A stretch of DNA of 64,000 nt from Motiliproteus sp. SC1-56 (lineage in GTDB: Bacteria; Pseudomonadota; Gammaproteobacteria; Pseudomonadales; Balneatricaceae), in assembly GCF_017309075.1 (NCBI RefSeq), contig NZ_JAEMGS010000003.1, forward strand, positions 124,001-188,000, given 5' to 3'. Made by a program: the position numbers and the translations under genes. The notes under the pieces are model-generated. The model was not told the origin of the DNA. It saw only the letters and a program-made list of their open reading frames with translations, and searched no databases. Each line of letters starts with the position of its first letter. Position 1 is the stretch's first letter. Positions 53,344 to 63,994 of the stretch are shown here, piece by piece.

Positions 53344-54255
53344 ATGGAAGCCGATCTGGTTCAGCCCCACCCCCGCTTTATGAACATTCGTCAGGTCGCC
53401 GAGTACCTGCACCTGAACGAAAAGAAAGTCTACACCCTGGCCAGCGAAGGCCAGATTCCGGCCACCAAGGTGACCGGAAAGTGGCTCTTTCCCCGCGACC
53501 TAGTTGACCAGTGGCTGCTGGAGTCGAGCCATGGCGGCGTCATGAGTGACCGCCTGATCATTGCCGGCAGCGACGACCCGCTGCTGCACCGGGCCATCAG
53601 CCAAGTCGCTAAAACCATGCAGACCCGGGCACTGGTAAGCTATACCTCCACCGGCACCCGCCTGGGACTTTCCCTGCTGGCGCGGCAGCGCGCCGATGTC
53701 TGCGCCCTGCACTGGGGCCCCTGCGAAGAGAGCCATTTCCGCCACCCCGCCCTGCTCAGCCGCCACCGCCAGCACCGCAAGTGGGTGCTGGTTCACGCCT
53801 TCAAGCGGGACCAGGGCATCATCCTGAGCCCCGGCTCCCGCCTCAGGTACGACAGCGTCCCCAAGGTCCTGCAGGGAGACCTGCGCTGGAGCCTGCGCCA
53901 GGACGGGGCCGGCGCCATGCGTTTCCTGGAGGAGACCCTGGGACACTGCGGTTACCGAATCGAGCAATTGAACCAGGTGGAACAGGGGCTGACCGAACGG
54001 GAAGTCGCCTCTCAGGTCGCCATGGGGCTGGCCGACGCCGGTCCCGGGGCACGCAGCACCGCCAGAGAGTTCGGGCTCGAGTTCGTCTCCATGGGCTGGG
54101 AAAGCTTTGATCTGGCCCTCTACCGCGGCGTCTTCTTCCGCCACCTTTTCCGCGAACTGATGCAACAGCTCGACAGCGGCGACTGCCGCAACCAGGCCGA
54201 GCGCCTCGGGGGCTACGACTTCAGCGAAACCGGCAAAGTGGTTTGGTCCTCCTGA
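53344..54255 (+). CDS. Helix-turn-helix protein with periplasmic-binding-like sensor domain
   Basis: A 303-residue cytoplasmic protein. The N-terminal excisionase/MerR-like helix-turn-helix is IRQVAEYLHLNEKKVYTLASEGQIPATKVTGKWLF in type, and residues from about 70 on form a PBP-like domain (LIIAGSDDPLLHRAIS, SYTSTGTRLGLSLLARQRADVCALHW). Such proteins resemble a molybdate/tungstate-binding protein fused to DNA-binding domain. It starts 2 bases after fdhD. I infer a sensor of tungstate, molybdate or cofactor status that controls the island. Confidence 0.85.
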   Translation: MEADLVQPHPRFMNIRQVAEYLHLNEKKVYTLASEGQIPATKVTGKWLFPRDLVDQWLLESSHGGVMSDRLIIAGSDDPLLHRAISQVAKTMQTRALVSYTSTGTRLGLSLLARQRADVCALHWGPCEESHFRHPALLSRHRQHRKWVLVHAFKRDQGIILSPGSRLRYDSVPKVLQGDLRWSLRQDGAGAMRFLEETLGHCGYRIEQLNQVEQGLTEREVASQVAMGLADAGPGARSTAREFGLEFVSMGWESFDLALYRGVFFRHLFRELMQQLDSGDCRNQAERLGGYDFSETGKVVWSS

Positions 54256-54484
54256 CCCAGCGCCTTCCGCGCCCGCTGGATATTCTTCCCCCGGTCGATA
54301 TTCACTGCCGGCGCTGAACACGCGCCTTTGCCTCCATGACCTCACCAGCGTCGGCCGTTGATTTTCTCTTCGCGGTTACGCAAGATAGGCAGAACATACG
54401 CTACCGTATTCAAACCATTATCAGGTCATCACCACGCCCGTGGAAGCGTGTTTGTCCACCAACCCGTCACGAAGAGGCCCGCCT

Positions 54485-55333
54485 ATGCCGCCCCCTGACG
54501 ACGCCACTGTCCGCACCCGGGATATGTATATTGAACATCCCCATGGACGCCTGTTTGCCCGAATCTGGGAGCCCCGGGAGACGCCCGCTGCCGCGACCAG
54601 GGCGCCCATCATCCTGTTCCACGATTCGCTGGGCTGCGTCGCGCTGTGGCGCTCCTTTCCGGCCCGGCTCAGCACCGCCACCGGGCGCCGGGTGGTTGCC
54701 TATGACCGGCTGGGGTTCGGACGCTCGGATGCCCGCGAAGACAAGCCGACGCTGGACTTTGTCGCCGACGAGGCCAGGACCTACTTTCCGGCAGTTTTAG
54801 AGCAGCTTGGGGGCGGGCCTTTTATCGCCCTTGGCCACAGTGTCGGGGGCGGAATGGCGATCCACTGCGCAGCGGCCTATGCCGACCAGTGTCTGGCGCT
54901 GATCACCGAAGCGGCCCAGGTGTTTGCCGAGGATCTGACCCTTGAGAGCATTGCCGCGGCCAAGGTCCAGTTCCGTGAGCCCGGCCAGGTTGAACGGCTC
55001 CAGCGCTACCACGGGGACAAGGCCCAATGGGTGTTGGACGCCTGGACCGATACCTGGCTGCACCCGGAGTTCCGCCACTGGACGCTGACGCCGGTACTAC
55101 CCAGGGTTCGTTGCCCGGTGCTGGCCATTCACGGCGCTCACGACGAGTACGGTTCGCGCCGCCACCCCGAGATGATCGCTGAGCTCAGCGCGGGGCCGTC
55201 ACGCTGCGAGATACTCCCCGGGACCTACCACGTCCCTCACCGCGAAGATGAAGCAGCCATCGCCTCCCGGGTCTGCGAATTTATTGACTCGATCAACGCA
55301 AGGCCGCTCGAAAACCGGCTCGCCGTACCCTGA
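54485..55333 (+). CDS. Alpha/beta hydrolase
   Basis: A 282-residue alpha/beta-fold hydrolase. The nucleophile elbow is GHSVGGG, the acid is in AIHGAHDEYGSRRHP, and the catalytic His is in GTYHVPHRED. The oxyanion region is ILFHDSLGCVALW and the strand-helix YDRLGFGRSD is typical. The start at 54485 follows AGAGG. It is 229 bases downstream of the regulator gene, so it may not belong to the formate island. The substrate is unknown (ester, thioester or haloalkane-like). Confidence 0.87.
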   Translation: MPPPDDATVRTRDMYIEHPHGRLFARIWEPRETPAAATRAPIILFHDSLGCVALWRSFPARLSTATGRRVVAYDRLGFGRSDAREDKPTLDFVADEARTYFPAVLEQLGGGPFIALGHSVGGGMAIHCAAAYADQCLALITEAAQVFAEDLTLESIAAAKVQFREPGQVERLQRYHGDKAQWVLDAWTDTWLHPEFRHWTLTPVLPRVRCPVLAIHGAHDEYGSRRHPEMIAELSAGPSRCEILPGTYHVPHREDEAAIASRVCEFIDSINARPLENRLAVP

Positions 55334-55452
55334 ATCCAAGCCCGCCCCGCGCCCCGGAGCGTGGCTGCGAGATAAAGACCTAGGAGACTGAGGGGAAGTG
55401 CTCGGGGGCGATGCCGGAGGAAGGGAAAGAGGAAGGAGAAGACAGAGAAACG

Positions 55453-55475
55453 ACCGGGGCCTTAACGGCCCCGGT
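55453..55475 (-). terminator. Terminator hairpin downstream of ask
   Basis: ACCGGGGCC and GGCCCCGGT form a 9-bp perfect stem with loop TTAAC, 8 bases beyond the ask stop codon on the minus strand, followed there by a CGTTTCTCTGTCTTC pyrimidine stretch. Confidence 0.75.
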
Positions 55476-55482
55476 CCGGGTT

Positions 55483-56925
55483 TCAGGAGGCCAGGCAGAT
55501 GGCCTCACCGTGATCGTGCACTTCCACCAGGTGGCTGTGCAGGGCCTTGATGGCCGTGTCGTAGTCCTCTTCGTTGACCACAAACTGCATATCGACCTGG
55601 CGCATGGACTGATGCATGGCCATCACACTCACCTTATGCTCAGCCAGTGCCTGCACCGTCTTAGCCAGAAGGCCCGATATCTTCATATCGCTGCCAATCG
55701 CCGAGACGATCGCCACCTTCTGCTGGTTGACTTCCGACTCCTCGAACAGCTCCTCAAGGGCGCCGCGAATCCGCTTCACCGTTTTCAGGCTGGTCGCCAG
55801 GTAATGAGTAATGGTGTTGGCGTTGATATCCTTTGAGACGATGTGGCCGCTGAAACGGCGGATCACCGCCAGGATCTCGGTATCGTACTTGTTGATGTTG
55901 CCCGCCATGTTCTGATCGAACACTTCGATGGCGTAGACCCCCTTGCACCCGGCGATGATCTCCGCACAGGGGGTGTCGCTGACATAATCTCCGGTGATCA
56001 GGGTACCGGCATGCTCGGGCTCAAAGGTGTTCTTGACCCGCAGGGGGATATCGCTCTGACGCAGGCCCTTGGCGGCCCGGGGGTGAATGGCCTCCATCCC
56101 GAGGTTGGCCAACTGGTCGGCCACGTCGTAGTTGGTACGGCCGATCGGCACCGCATTCGCCTCACCCACCAGCCGCGGATCGGCGCTGCTGAGGTGAAAC
56201 TCCTTGTGGATCACCGCTTCGCGGGCGCCGGTCAGCACCGCGATGCGGCTGAAGGTCATTTCGCTGTAACCACGATCGAAGGTCCCCATCAGTCCCTCTT
56301 CGCTGTGGGCGTAGCCGGTGGCGATGGGCAGCTCGGAGCCCAAATCCAGCCCGTGGAAGGCCTCGCGGATGCGCTGATCAAGGGGGATATGGCGTTCGGA
56401 TTTCCAGCCGGTCAGGTCCACGAAGCGGGCGTTTACCCCGTCGCGTTGCAGCAGCCGCGCGGTATTCCAGGCACTGTGCGCCTCACCGATGCTGGCCAGC
56501 ATTTCGCGTACCGTTTCCAGGTGGTCGTCCAGGGAGAAGTGGCCGTGAAGGCAAAGGCTGTGCAGGTCATCCAGACACTGACGGGCGCTTTCCAGGCGCT
56601 CGCCGATGAAACGGTCAGCCTCTTTCCGCAGGTTTTCCTCCGGAAAGAGGGTGGCGTTTATCTCCAGCAGCTGTTTCTGCAAAGCTTCCAGGGCCTCGCG
56701 CCAGCTTTCGTCCTGGATACTGCCTGAAAACAGGCCGAAGACACCGGGCTGGCCGCTCTTCTTGTGCTCAAGCAACTTGTCGGTCACGCCACCGTACGCG
56801 GATACGACAAAAATACGGTTGTAGAGGCTGTCGCCCTCGGCGGGCTTGAGAACAATGTTGTCTCTGACCGCGGCATAATCGCTCATCGACGTGCCGCCAA
56901 TCTTCTCTACACTGTGGGTACTCAC
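55483..56925 (-). CDS. ask: Aspartokinase of the ectoine cluster (Ask_Ect type)
   Basis: A 480-residue aspartate kinase that supplies aspartyl phosphate for ectoine. The start is GTG, with AAGGAG 9 bases upstream, giving VSTHSVEKIGGTSMSDY; KIGGTSM is the family signature. It has an unusual insert-rich N-terminal part (VSAYGGVTDKLLEHKKSG) typical of the ectoine-specific aspartokinases, and two ACT domains at the C-terminus (VAIVSAIGSDMKISGLLAKT). Such enzymes are less sensitive to amino-acid feedback. It lies 332 bases downstream of ectC, a wide gap. Confidence 0.95.
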   Translation of the reverse strand: MSTHSVEKIGGTSMSDYAAVRDNIVLKPAEGDSLYNRIFVVSAYGGVTDKLLEHKKSGQPGVFGLFSGSIQDESWREALEALQKQLLEINATLFPEENLRKEADRFIGERLESARQCLDDLHSLCLHGHFSLDDHLETVREMLASIGEAHSAWNTARLLQRDGVNARFVDLTGWKSERHIPLDQRIREAFHGLDLGSELPIATGYAHSEEGLMGTFDRGYSEMTFSRIAVLTGAREAVIHKEFHLSSADPRLVGEANAVPIGRTNYDVADQLANLGMEAIHPRAAKGLRQSDIPLRVKNTFEPEHAGTLITGDYVSDTPCAEIIAGCKGVYAIEVFDQNMAGNINKYDTEILAVIRRFSGHIVSKDINANTITHYLATSLKTVKRIRGALEELFEESEVNQQKVAIVSAIGSDMKISGLLAKTVQALAEHKVSVMAMHQSMRQVDMQFVVNEEDYDTAIKALHSHLVEVHDHGEAICLAS

Positions 56926-57257
56926 GAATTCATTCTCCTTAGCTTGCAGCACACAAGGCGCAACCGGTGTTACAGCGCTGCCCCCGTCCTGATGTGCCCA
57001 GGCGGTGGGCAAAGCCTCTCCTCCGCGGTTGCTTAAGGCACACGGCCGTGCCCTGGTGCTCGGTAATACGTTGACGCGATGAGGAGGCTGACCCTGCTAT
57101 TGCAGCTCGGGCCACCCTGTCGTCGCTCTGTTCCCTGTGCCTGCCCGGTGCTGGCGAAAAAGAACGCCCCCTGCGCCGGACCTGTTCACTCGAGTGTCTC
57201 TTCGTATCGCATATGGCCTGGCGCGAGAAGCTTCCCCCGGCGCCGGGCCGCGGACGG
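56926..57257 (-). other. Spacer between ectC and ask
   Basis: A 332-base GC-rich stretch with no credible open frame. CCCGGCGCCGGG near 57237 is a short palindrome just after ectC, and GGGCG followed by TTCTTTTTCGCC near 57155 could be a weak terminator. It may also hold a separate ask promoter, but I see no clear -35/-10 pair. Confidence 0.4.
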
Positions 57258-57662
57258 TTAGCCGCCGATGCTCTCAGCTTCCAGCTCGTAAGCGCCGTCC
57301 TTGTTATGAACCTCTTTACCGTGCAACGGCGGGTTGAACACGCAAGCCATGGTCATCTCTTTGGTGGCCCGCAGCATGTGCTTGTCATGCTTGTCCAGGA
57401 TGTAGATGGTACCGGGGCTAATGGGATACTTTTTACCGTCAGCCAGGGTCTCCACTTCCCCTTCGCCGGAGATGCAGTAAACCGATTCCAGGTGATTCTG
57501 GTAATGCAGCATAAAGTCGGCGCCAGCGTAGATCGTGGTGATATGGAAGCTGAAGCCCATCTCGTCGTTGCGAAGCAGCAGGCGGGTGCTTTCCCAGTTG
57601 CCGTCCGGGGAGACGATGCGACGACCTTCTTTAGCTGCTTCGGCGAGGGTTCTTACGATCAT
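57258..57662 (-). CDS. ectC: L-ectoine synthase
   Basis: A 134-residue cupin enzyme that closes N-gamma-acetyl-diaminobutyrate into ectoine. The start [20 protein letters not shown] is diagnostic. Metal and substrate residues lie in [19 protein letters not shown] and [16 protein letters not shown], and the C-terminus has [13 protein letters not shown]. The third gene of ectABC. Confidence 0.98.
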   Translation of the reverse strand: MIVRTLAEAAKEGRRIVSPDGNWESTRLLLRNDEMGFSFHITTIYAGADFMLHYQNHLESVYCISGEGEVETLADGKKYPISPGTIYILDKHDKHMLRATKEMTMACVFNPPLHGKEVHNKDGAYELEAESIGG

Positions 57663-57746
57663 GAAAATATCCTTTCAGTAAAACGTGTAAAGCGTGGTTT
57701 ACGGAGCCGGCAGAACCGGCCCCGCCTTGGGTCGCGAGGCCTCGGA

Positions 57747-59066
<1,320 letters not shown>

Positions 59067-59120
59067 TCACGGGGAATACGCAATGCATTGAAAGGGGAAA
59101 AGGGTTAGACGGTCGGCAGA

Positions 59121-59609
59121 TCAGAAGGGGCCGATCCGCAAAAGCATTTCCGAGTCATGCTCGCCGCCGAAGTGCCGGTCGCGATCAAACTGGATCGTCT
59201 TCTGAGTGGGTGCGCCCCGCCGTTCGGCGAAACGGGTAAAAAGTGCCCAGGATGCCTGGTTGGCTTCGGTGATTGTGGTTTCCATGTAAGCCACCTGCCG
59301 ACACGCCGGGCGCTCCAGAAGGTGGGCCAGCATCCGGGTCGCCAGCCCCTCGCCGCGGGCCTTGTCGCCCACCGCCACCTGCCAGATAAAAAGGGTATCG
59401 GGGCGCTCCGGGATCAGGTATCCCGAGATGGAGCCCACCAGCTCACCGTCCAGCATGGCCACCACCGAGGTACCGGCGAAGTGGCTGCACTGCAGCAGGT
59501 TGCAGTACATCGAGTTGGTGTCCAGCGGCGGACAGTTCGCCACCAGTTTATGCACCGAAAAGCCCTGCGTGGCCTCAGGCCGGCAAAGCTCGATTGTCTG
59601 AGAACTCAA
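59121..59609 (-). CDS. ectA: Diaminobutyrate acetyltransferase
   Basis: A 162-residue GNAT acetyltransferase that acetylates diaminobutyrate. It has PEATQGFSVHKLVANCPPLDTNSMYCNLLQ in family order, and the acetyl-CoA motif VGDKARGEGLATRML. The start codon is TTG, with GAGG 8 bases upstream; the only nearby ATG meets a stop after three codons. First gene of ectABC; the osmoregulated promoter must lie in 59610-59830, but I could not assign it. Confidence 0.96.
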   Translation of the reverse strand: MSSQTIELCRPEATQGFSVHKLVANCPPLDTNSMYCNLLQCSHFAGTSVVAMLDGELVGSISGYLIPERPDTLFIWQVAVGDKARGEGLATRMLAHLLERPACRQVAYMETTITEANQASWALFTRFAERRGAPTQKTIQFDRDRHFGGEHDSEMLLRIGPF

Positions 59610-59832
59610 GCTGTCATCCTCTTGTCAATTTGAGTATCCATCCAGCAAAACCATTACAGCTCAAATATAAAGCCTACCCAAAGTCCGGTTATACAAAGGC
59701 ATCAACCCCAGATAGAACGGTCACTAAGGTTGGCTTGAACGGTATCGGCTTGAAATTGCTTAGATGTCTAATCAATTGTACACTAAACATTCTTTTTGTC
59801 CACACTCAGGAGCCTCAGGAGACCAGGACGCA

Positions 59833-60291
59833 GTGCACAGCGCCGCCGCAGCAGAACGATGGATCAGTTTCAACGTAGGAAGGGAGACCTACGCCCAGCC
59901 GATTTCAGCGGTCAAGGAAGTGATCCCCTACACCGAGACGGTGCCGGTGCCCGGCGCCCCTTCCTGCGTCGACGGCATCCTCAATGTTCGCGGCGAAGTG
60001 ATCACCGTGCTCTGCGGGGCCGCCCTCTTCAGCCCTGAGGACCGTGGCCCCGAGGCAAACTGGCGCATCGTTATCCTGGATACAGCTCACGGCCATGTCG
60101 GGGTCAGCGTGGATGCCGTCAGCGAGATCGTGAATCTGGAGCGGGAGCAGATCCAGCCCGTCGAGCACGGCCAGAATCAGGAGCTGGTGGTCGGCACCGC
60201 GCCCCACGGCGACCAATTACTGGTCCTGGTCGATCTGCATGGATACTGCGAGCGGGCCGGCGCTGAAAAGTCAGGCGTCGCCGCCGGCTGA
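59833..60291 (+). CDS. CheW-like chemotaxis coupling protein
   Basis: A CheW domain protein of about 152 residues that links chemoreceptors to the kinase CheA. The core WISFNVGRETYAQPISAVKEV, PSCVDGILNVRGEVITV, VSVDAVSEIVNLEREQIQP and LVLVDLHGY follow the CheW fold. I chose the GTG at 59833; the frame stays open to an ATG at 59764, but that stretch is AT-rich and looks noncoding. No cheA gene is nearby, so this may be an auxiliary CheW or CheV-like adaptor without receiver domain. Confidence 0.88.
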   Translation: MHSAAAAERWISFNVGRETYAQPISAVKEVIPYTETVPVPGAPSCVDGILNVRGEVITVLCGAALFSPEDRGPEANWRIVILDTAHGHVGVSVDAVSEIVNLEREQIQPVEHGQNQELVVGTAPHGDQLLVLVDLHGYCERAGAEKSGVAAG

Positions 60292-60350
60292 TACGCATCA
60301 TCCGATCCTTCGGCCCCTAACCTTTTCTCTCTGCCCGGCCGCCGGGCGTA

Positions 60351-60370
60351 CCGTGCCCGCACGGGCTTTG
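60351..60370 (+). terminator. Weak hairpin after the CheW gene
   Basis: CCGTGC and GCACGG pair around CC and are followed by GCTTTGCC. A second palindrome, GCCCGGC-C-GCCGGGC, lies just before it near 60333. Possibly a terminator between the CheW and Lon genes. Confidence 0.4.
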
Positions 60371-60488
60371 CCTTGGCCGTGATCCTTCCCGGCTGAACCT
60401 GTCCAAGCTGAACTATAGTGGTAGCGAACGACGGGGCCGATGCGTGCCGGCCCAGACTGAAGGCATTGCAACGACAGGTACCAGGCCC

Positions 60489-62903
60489 ATGGGCCAGCAC
60501 ACCGACCAGGACCCCGCGCAGGATCCAGACCTCATTACCGTGGCGGAAGGAGAACGGAGCACCGGCCTGATGCTCCCCGACCGGGACCTGCCCTCACGCC
60601 TCTATTTACTTCCCATTACCAACCGCCCCTTCTTTCCCGGCCAGGTCCATCCCCTGGCGGTCTCCCGAACCCCTTGGCAGGAGACGCTGACGTGGGTGTC
60701 CAACACCCCTCACCAGACCCTGGGGCTCATCTACGTAGGGCCCAAGGATTTAAGCCAGCTGACCCGCGATGACTTCCCCTCCATCGGCTGCGCGGCGAAG
60801 ATCCATCGGCCCAGTGAGCACGGGGAGCAACTTCAGTTCGTCGCCCAGGGGGTGAAACGGTTTCGCATCCGCCGCTGGCTGTCCACCGAGCCGCCCTTCC
60901 TGGTCGAGGTGGATTACCCCGAGCGGGAGGACACCCGAACCCCCGAGATCAAGGCCTACACCCAAGCGCTGATCCACGCCATCAAGGCGCTCCTGCCCCA
61001 CAACCCGCTCTACGGCGAGGAACTCAAGTACTACCTGGACCGCTACAGTCCACATGATCCCGGCCCCCTGGCGGACTTCGGCGCCAACATCACCTCTGCC
61101 GAAGGGCCCGAACTGCAGGAGGTGCTCGCGACCCTGCCGGTGCTAAAACGGATGGAACGCAGCCTGCTGCTGTTGCGCAAAGAAGAAGAGATGCTGCGAC
61201 TGCAGAGCGAAATCCGCCAGCAGGTGGATGAAAAGATGAGCCACCAGCAGCGCGAGTTCTTCCTGCGCGAGCAGCTGAAAATCATCCAGCGGGAGCTGGG
61301 CATCTCCAAGGACGACCGCACCGCCGACGCGGAGCTGTTCCGCGACCGCCTGGCGCAGCTGGACCCGCCGCCGGCGGTGTTGCAGCGTATCGAGCAAGAG
61401 CTGCAGAAACTATCCATCCTGGAAACGGGCTCGCCGGAGTACGGGGTCAGTCGCAACTATCTCGACTGGATCACCTCGATCCCCTGGGGCGTGCTGGGCA
61501 AAGACCGGCTGGACCTGGTCTACGCCCGGGAGGTGCTGGACCGGGATCACGCCGGGCTCGAGGATGTGAAAGAGCGCATCCTTGAGTTCCTGGCCCTGGG
61601 GGTCTGGCGGGGCGAGGTCTCAGGCTCCATCCTGCTGCTGGTGGGGCCTCCGGGGGTCGGCAAAACCTCGATTGGCCGCTCCGTGGCCGAAGCCCTTGAC
61701 CGCCCCCTCTACCGCTTCAGCCTGGGCGGCATGCGCGACGAGGCCGAGATCAAGGGCCACCGGCGCACCTACATCGGTGCCATGCCGGGCAAGCTGGTCC
61801 AGGCCCTGCGGGAGGTTGAGGTGGCCAACCCCGTCATCATGCTCGATGAGATCGACAAGCTGGGAGCCTCCTTCCAGGGCGATCCTGCCTCCGCCCTGCT
61901 GGAAGTACTGGATCCGGAGCAGAACAGCGAATTTCTCGATCACTTTCTCGATGTCCGCCTGGACCTCTCCAAGGTTTTGTTTATCTGCACCGCCAACCAG
62001 TTGGACAGTATTCCCAGCGCGCTGCTGGACCGAATGGAGGCCGTGCGTCTGGCCGGCTACCTCAGCGACGAGAAAGTGGCTATCGCCCAACAGCACCTCT
62101 GGCCCCGGCTGCTCAAGCGCGCCCGGGTCAAAGGCGCTCAACTGCAGATCACCAAGCCCGCCCTGCGCCAGCTCATCGACGGCTACGCCCGGGAAGCCGG
62201 TGTCCGCCACCTGGAAAAGCTGCTGCAGAAACTGGTGCGCAAGGGCGTGGTGCAACTGCTCGAGGACCCCGACCTTCGGCTCCGTATCGGCGCCCGCAAA
62301 CTCGAGAGCTACCTGGGCCCACCCTACTACCGGCGTAAACCGGCGCTCAGCGGGGTCGGCATCGTCACCGGCATGGCCTGGACTGCCCTCGGCGGCACCA
62401 CCCTTGCCGTCGAAGCCACGGAAGTCCATCGCCTCAACCGGGGCCTGAAGCTGACCGGCAGACTGGGAGAGGTCATGCGGGAATCCGCGGCGATCGCCTA
62501 CAGCTACATGAGCGCCCACGCCGCCCGCTTCGGCGGCGACCCTGCTGTACTGGAGAAGGGCTGGATACACCTGCATGTCCCGGAGGGCGCCACCCCCAAG
62601 GACGGCCCCAGCGCCGGCATCACGCTGGCGACCGCCCTGCTCTCCCTGGCCCGGCGCGAGCCCATTCGCCGCCCCCTGGCCATGACCGGAGAACTGACCC
62701 TGACCGGCCGCGTACTGTCGGTGGGCGGCATCCGGGAAAAGGTGGTGGCGGCCAAGCGCAACCGGATCGGTGAGCTGGTGCTTCCCGAGGACAACAGGCG
62801 CGACTTCGAGGAGCTTCCAGAGCACGTCCGGGAAGGGCTGCAGGTGCACTTCGTCAGCCGCTTCCGGCAGCTACCCGGTATCGTTTTTGACCCGACGGAG
62901 TAA
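60489..62903 (+). CDS. lon: ATP-dependent protease Lon family
   Basis: An 804-residue Lon protease that degrades misfolded and regulatory proteins. The N-terminal LON substrate domain starts LYLLPITNRPFFPGQVHPLAV; a coiled coil (EIRQQVDEKMSHQQREFFLREQLK in type) follows; the AAA+ domain has GPPGVGKTSIG and LDEIDKLG; the protease domain has Ser708 in KDGPSAGI and Lys751 in REKVVAAK, the same 43-residue spacing as E. coli Lon. The divergent N-terminus suggests a second, specialised Lon (as with AsrA in Pseudomonas). No heat-shock promoter was identified. I chose the ATG over a GTG at 60444. Confidence 0.93.
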   Translation: MGQHTDQDPAQDPDLITVAEGERSTGLMLPDRDLPSRLYLLPITNRPFFPGQVHPLAVSRTPWQETLTWVSNTPHQTLGLIYVGPKDLSQLTRDDFPSIGCAAKIHRPSEHGEQLQFVAQGVKRFRIRRWLSTEPPFLVEVDYPEREDTRTPEIKAYTQALIHAIKALLPHNPLYGEELKYYLDRYSPHDPGPLADFGANITSAEGPELQEVLATLPVLKRMERSLLLLRKEEEMLRLQSEIRQQVDEKMSHQQREFFLREQLKIIQRELGISKDDRTADAELFRDRLAQLDPPPAVLQRIEQELQKLSILETGSPEYGVSRNYLDWITSIPWGVLGKDRLDLVYAREVLDRDHAGLEDVKERILEFLALGVWRGEVSGSILLLVGPPGVGKTSIGRSVAEALDRPLYRFSLGGMRDEAEIKGHRRTYIGAMPGKLVQALREVEVANPVIMLDEIDKLGASFQGDPASALLEVLDPEQNSEFLDHFLDVRLDLSKVLFICTANQLDSIPSALLDRMEAVRLAGYLSDEKVAIAQQHLWPRLLKRARVKGAQLQITKPALRQLIDGYAREAGVRHLEKLLQKLVRKGVVQLLEDPDLRLRIGARKLESYLGPPYYRRKPALSGVGIVTGMAWTALGGTTLAVEATEVHRLNRGLKLTGRLGEVMRESAAIAYSYMSAHAARFGGDPAVLEKGWIHLHVPEGATPKDGPSAGITLATALLSLARREPIRRPLAMTGELTLTGRVLSVGGIREKVVAAKRNRIGELVLPEDNRRDFEELPEHVREGLQVHFVSRFRQLPGIVFDPTE

Positions 62904-62980
62904 GGCGTGGGCTATGGATGAGCCGTGGCCTATGCAATAGGTTGTTATTCAAGGAACCGCGAGAGAAAGGGAGTCTGACC

Positions 62981-63994
62981 ATGCGCACCAGCCAAGCGAT
63001 GCAAGACTGTATTCAGGACCTGGTGGATGATACGCGGGGCATTCTGGCCGCGGACGAAAGCAGCGGCACCATCGCCAAACGGTTCGCCGACATTCAGGTG
63101 GAGTCCACCGAGGAAAACCGCCGCGGCTATCGCGACGCCCTCTTGTCCGCTTCCGGGCTCGGCGAATACATCAGCGGCGTCATCCTGTTTGAAGAGACCC
63201 TGGGCCAACACAACGCCGAGGGCGCCCCCCTGCCGGAGGTCGCCTGGAAACAGGGCATCGTGCCGGGCATCAAGGTCGACAAGGGGCTCGGGGATCTGCC
63301 GGGAGCGCCCGGAGATCGGATCACCTTCGGCCTGGACGGGCTGGCCGAGCGCCTGGAGGGCTACAAGGCGCAGGGGGCGCGCTTTGCCAAATGGCGGGAG
63401 GTGTATCCCATCACCGCCCACAACCCCACCGCCCTGGGGCTGAGCGCCAACGCCGAAATGCTGGCCCGCTACGCTGCCCAGTGCCAGGCGCTGGGAGTGG
63501 TGCCGATCGTCGAGCCCGAGGTGCTGATGGACGGTGACCACCACCTGGCGCGCTGCGCCGAAGTCACCGAGGCGGTCTTGCAGAGCGTGTTCGCTGCCCT
63601 GCGCCAGCACGGCGTGGTCCTTGAGTTGATGCTGCTCAAACCCAACATGGTGCTGCCCGGAAAGAGCTGCCCGGTGCAGGCCGGGGCCGAAGAGGTGGCC
63701 GAGCAGACCCTGCGGGTGCTGCGCCGAAGCGTACCGGCGGCGGTACCCAGCATCAACTTTCTCTCAGGCGGCATGGGGCCGGAGGAGGCAACGCTCAACC
63801 TCAACGCCCTCAACCAACAGCCGGCTCCCTGGCAGCTCAGCCTCTCCTACGGCCGGGCCCTGCAGCAGCCGGCCCTGCATGCTTGGCGCGGACAGCCCGA
63901 GAACGTCGACGCCTGCCAGCAGGCGTTGTTGAAGCGCGCCCGACTCAACAGCCTAGCGCGACAAGGCAAGTACCGTCCCGAGCTTGAGGAATGA
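62981..63994 (+). CDS. Class I fructose-bisphosphate aldolase
   Basis: A 337-residue Schiff-base aldolase. ILAADESSGTIAKRF near the N-terminus, KWREVYPI and VPIVEPEVLMDGDH are family blocks, and the Schiff-base Lys220 is in ELMLLKPNMVLPGK. SINFLSGGMGPEEATLNLNALN and the C-terminal SLSYGRALQQPAL complete the barrel. GGGAG lies 8 bases before the ATG. The gene ends 6 bases before the right edge of the window and is complete. It acts in gluconeogenesis/glycolysis; it is not clustered with other sugar genes. Confidence 0.95.
   Translation: MRTSQAMQDCIQDLVDDTRGILAADESSGTIAKRFADIQVESTEENRRGYRDALLSASGLGEYISGVILFEETLGQHNAEGAPLPEVAWKQGIVPGIKVDKGLGDLPGAPGDRITFGLDGLAERLEGYKAQGARFAKWREVYPITAHNPTALGLSANAEMLARYAAQCQALGVVPIVEPEVLMDGDHHLARCAEVTEAVLQSVFAALRQHGVVLELMLLKPNMVLPGKSCPVQAGAEEVAEQTLRVLRRSVPAAVPSINFLSGGMGPEEATLNLNALNQQPAPWQLSLSYGRALQQPALHAWRGQPENVDACQQALLKRARLNSLARQGKYRPELEE

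Noticed and set aside
59764-59832. N-terminal extension of the CheW protein from an ATG at 59764
   Set aside because: The stretch is AT-rich and promoter-like, and the CheW fold begins after the GTG at 59833; the case is not fully closed.
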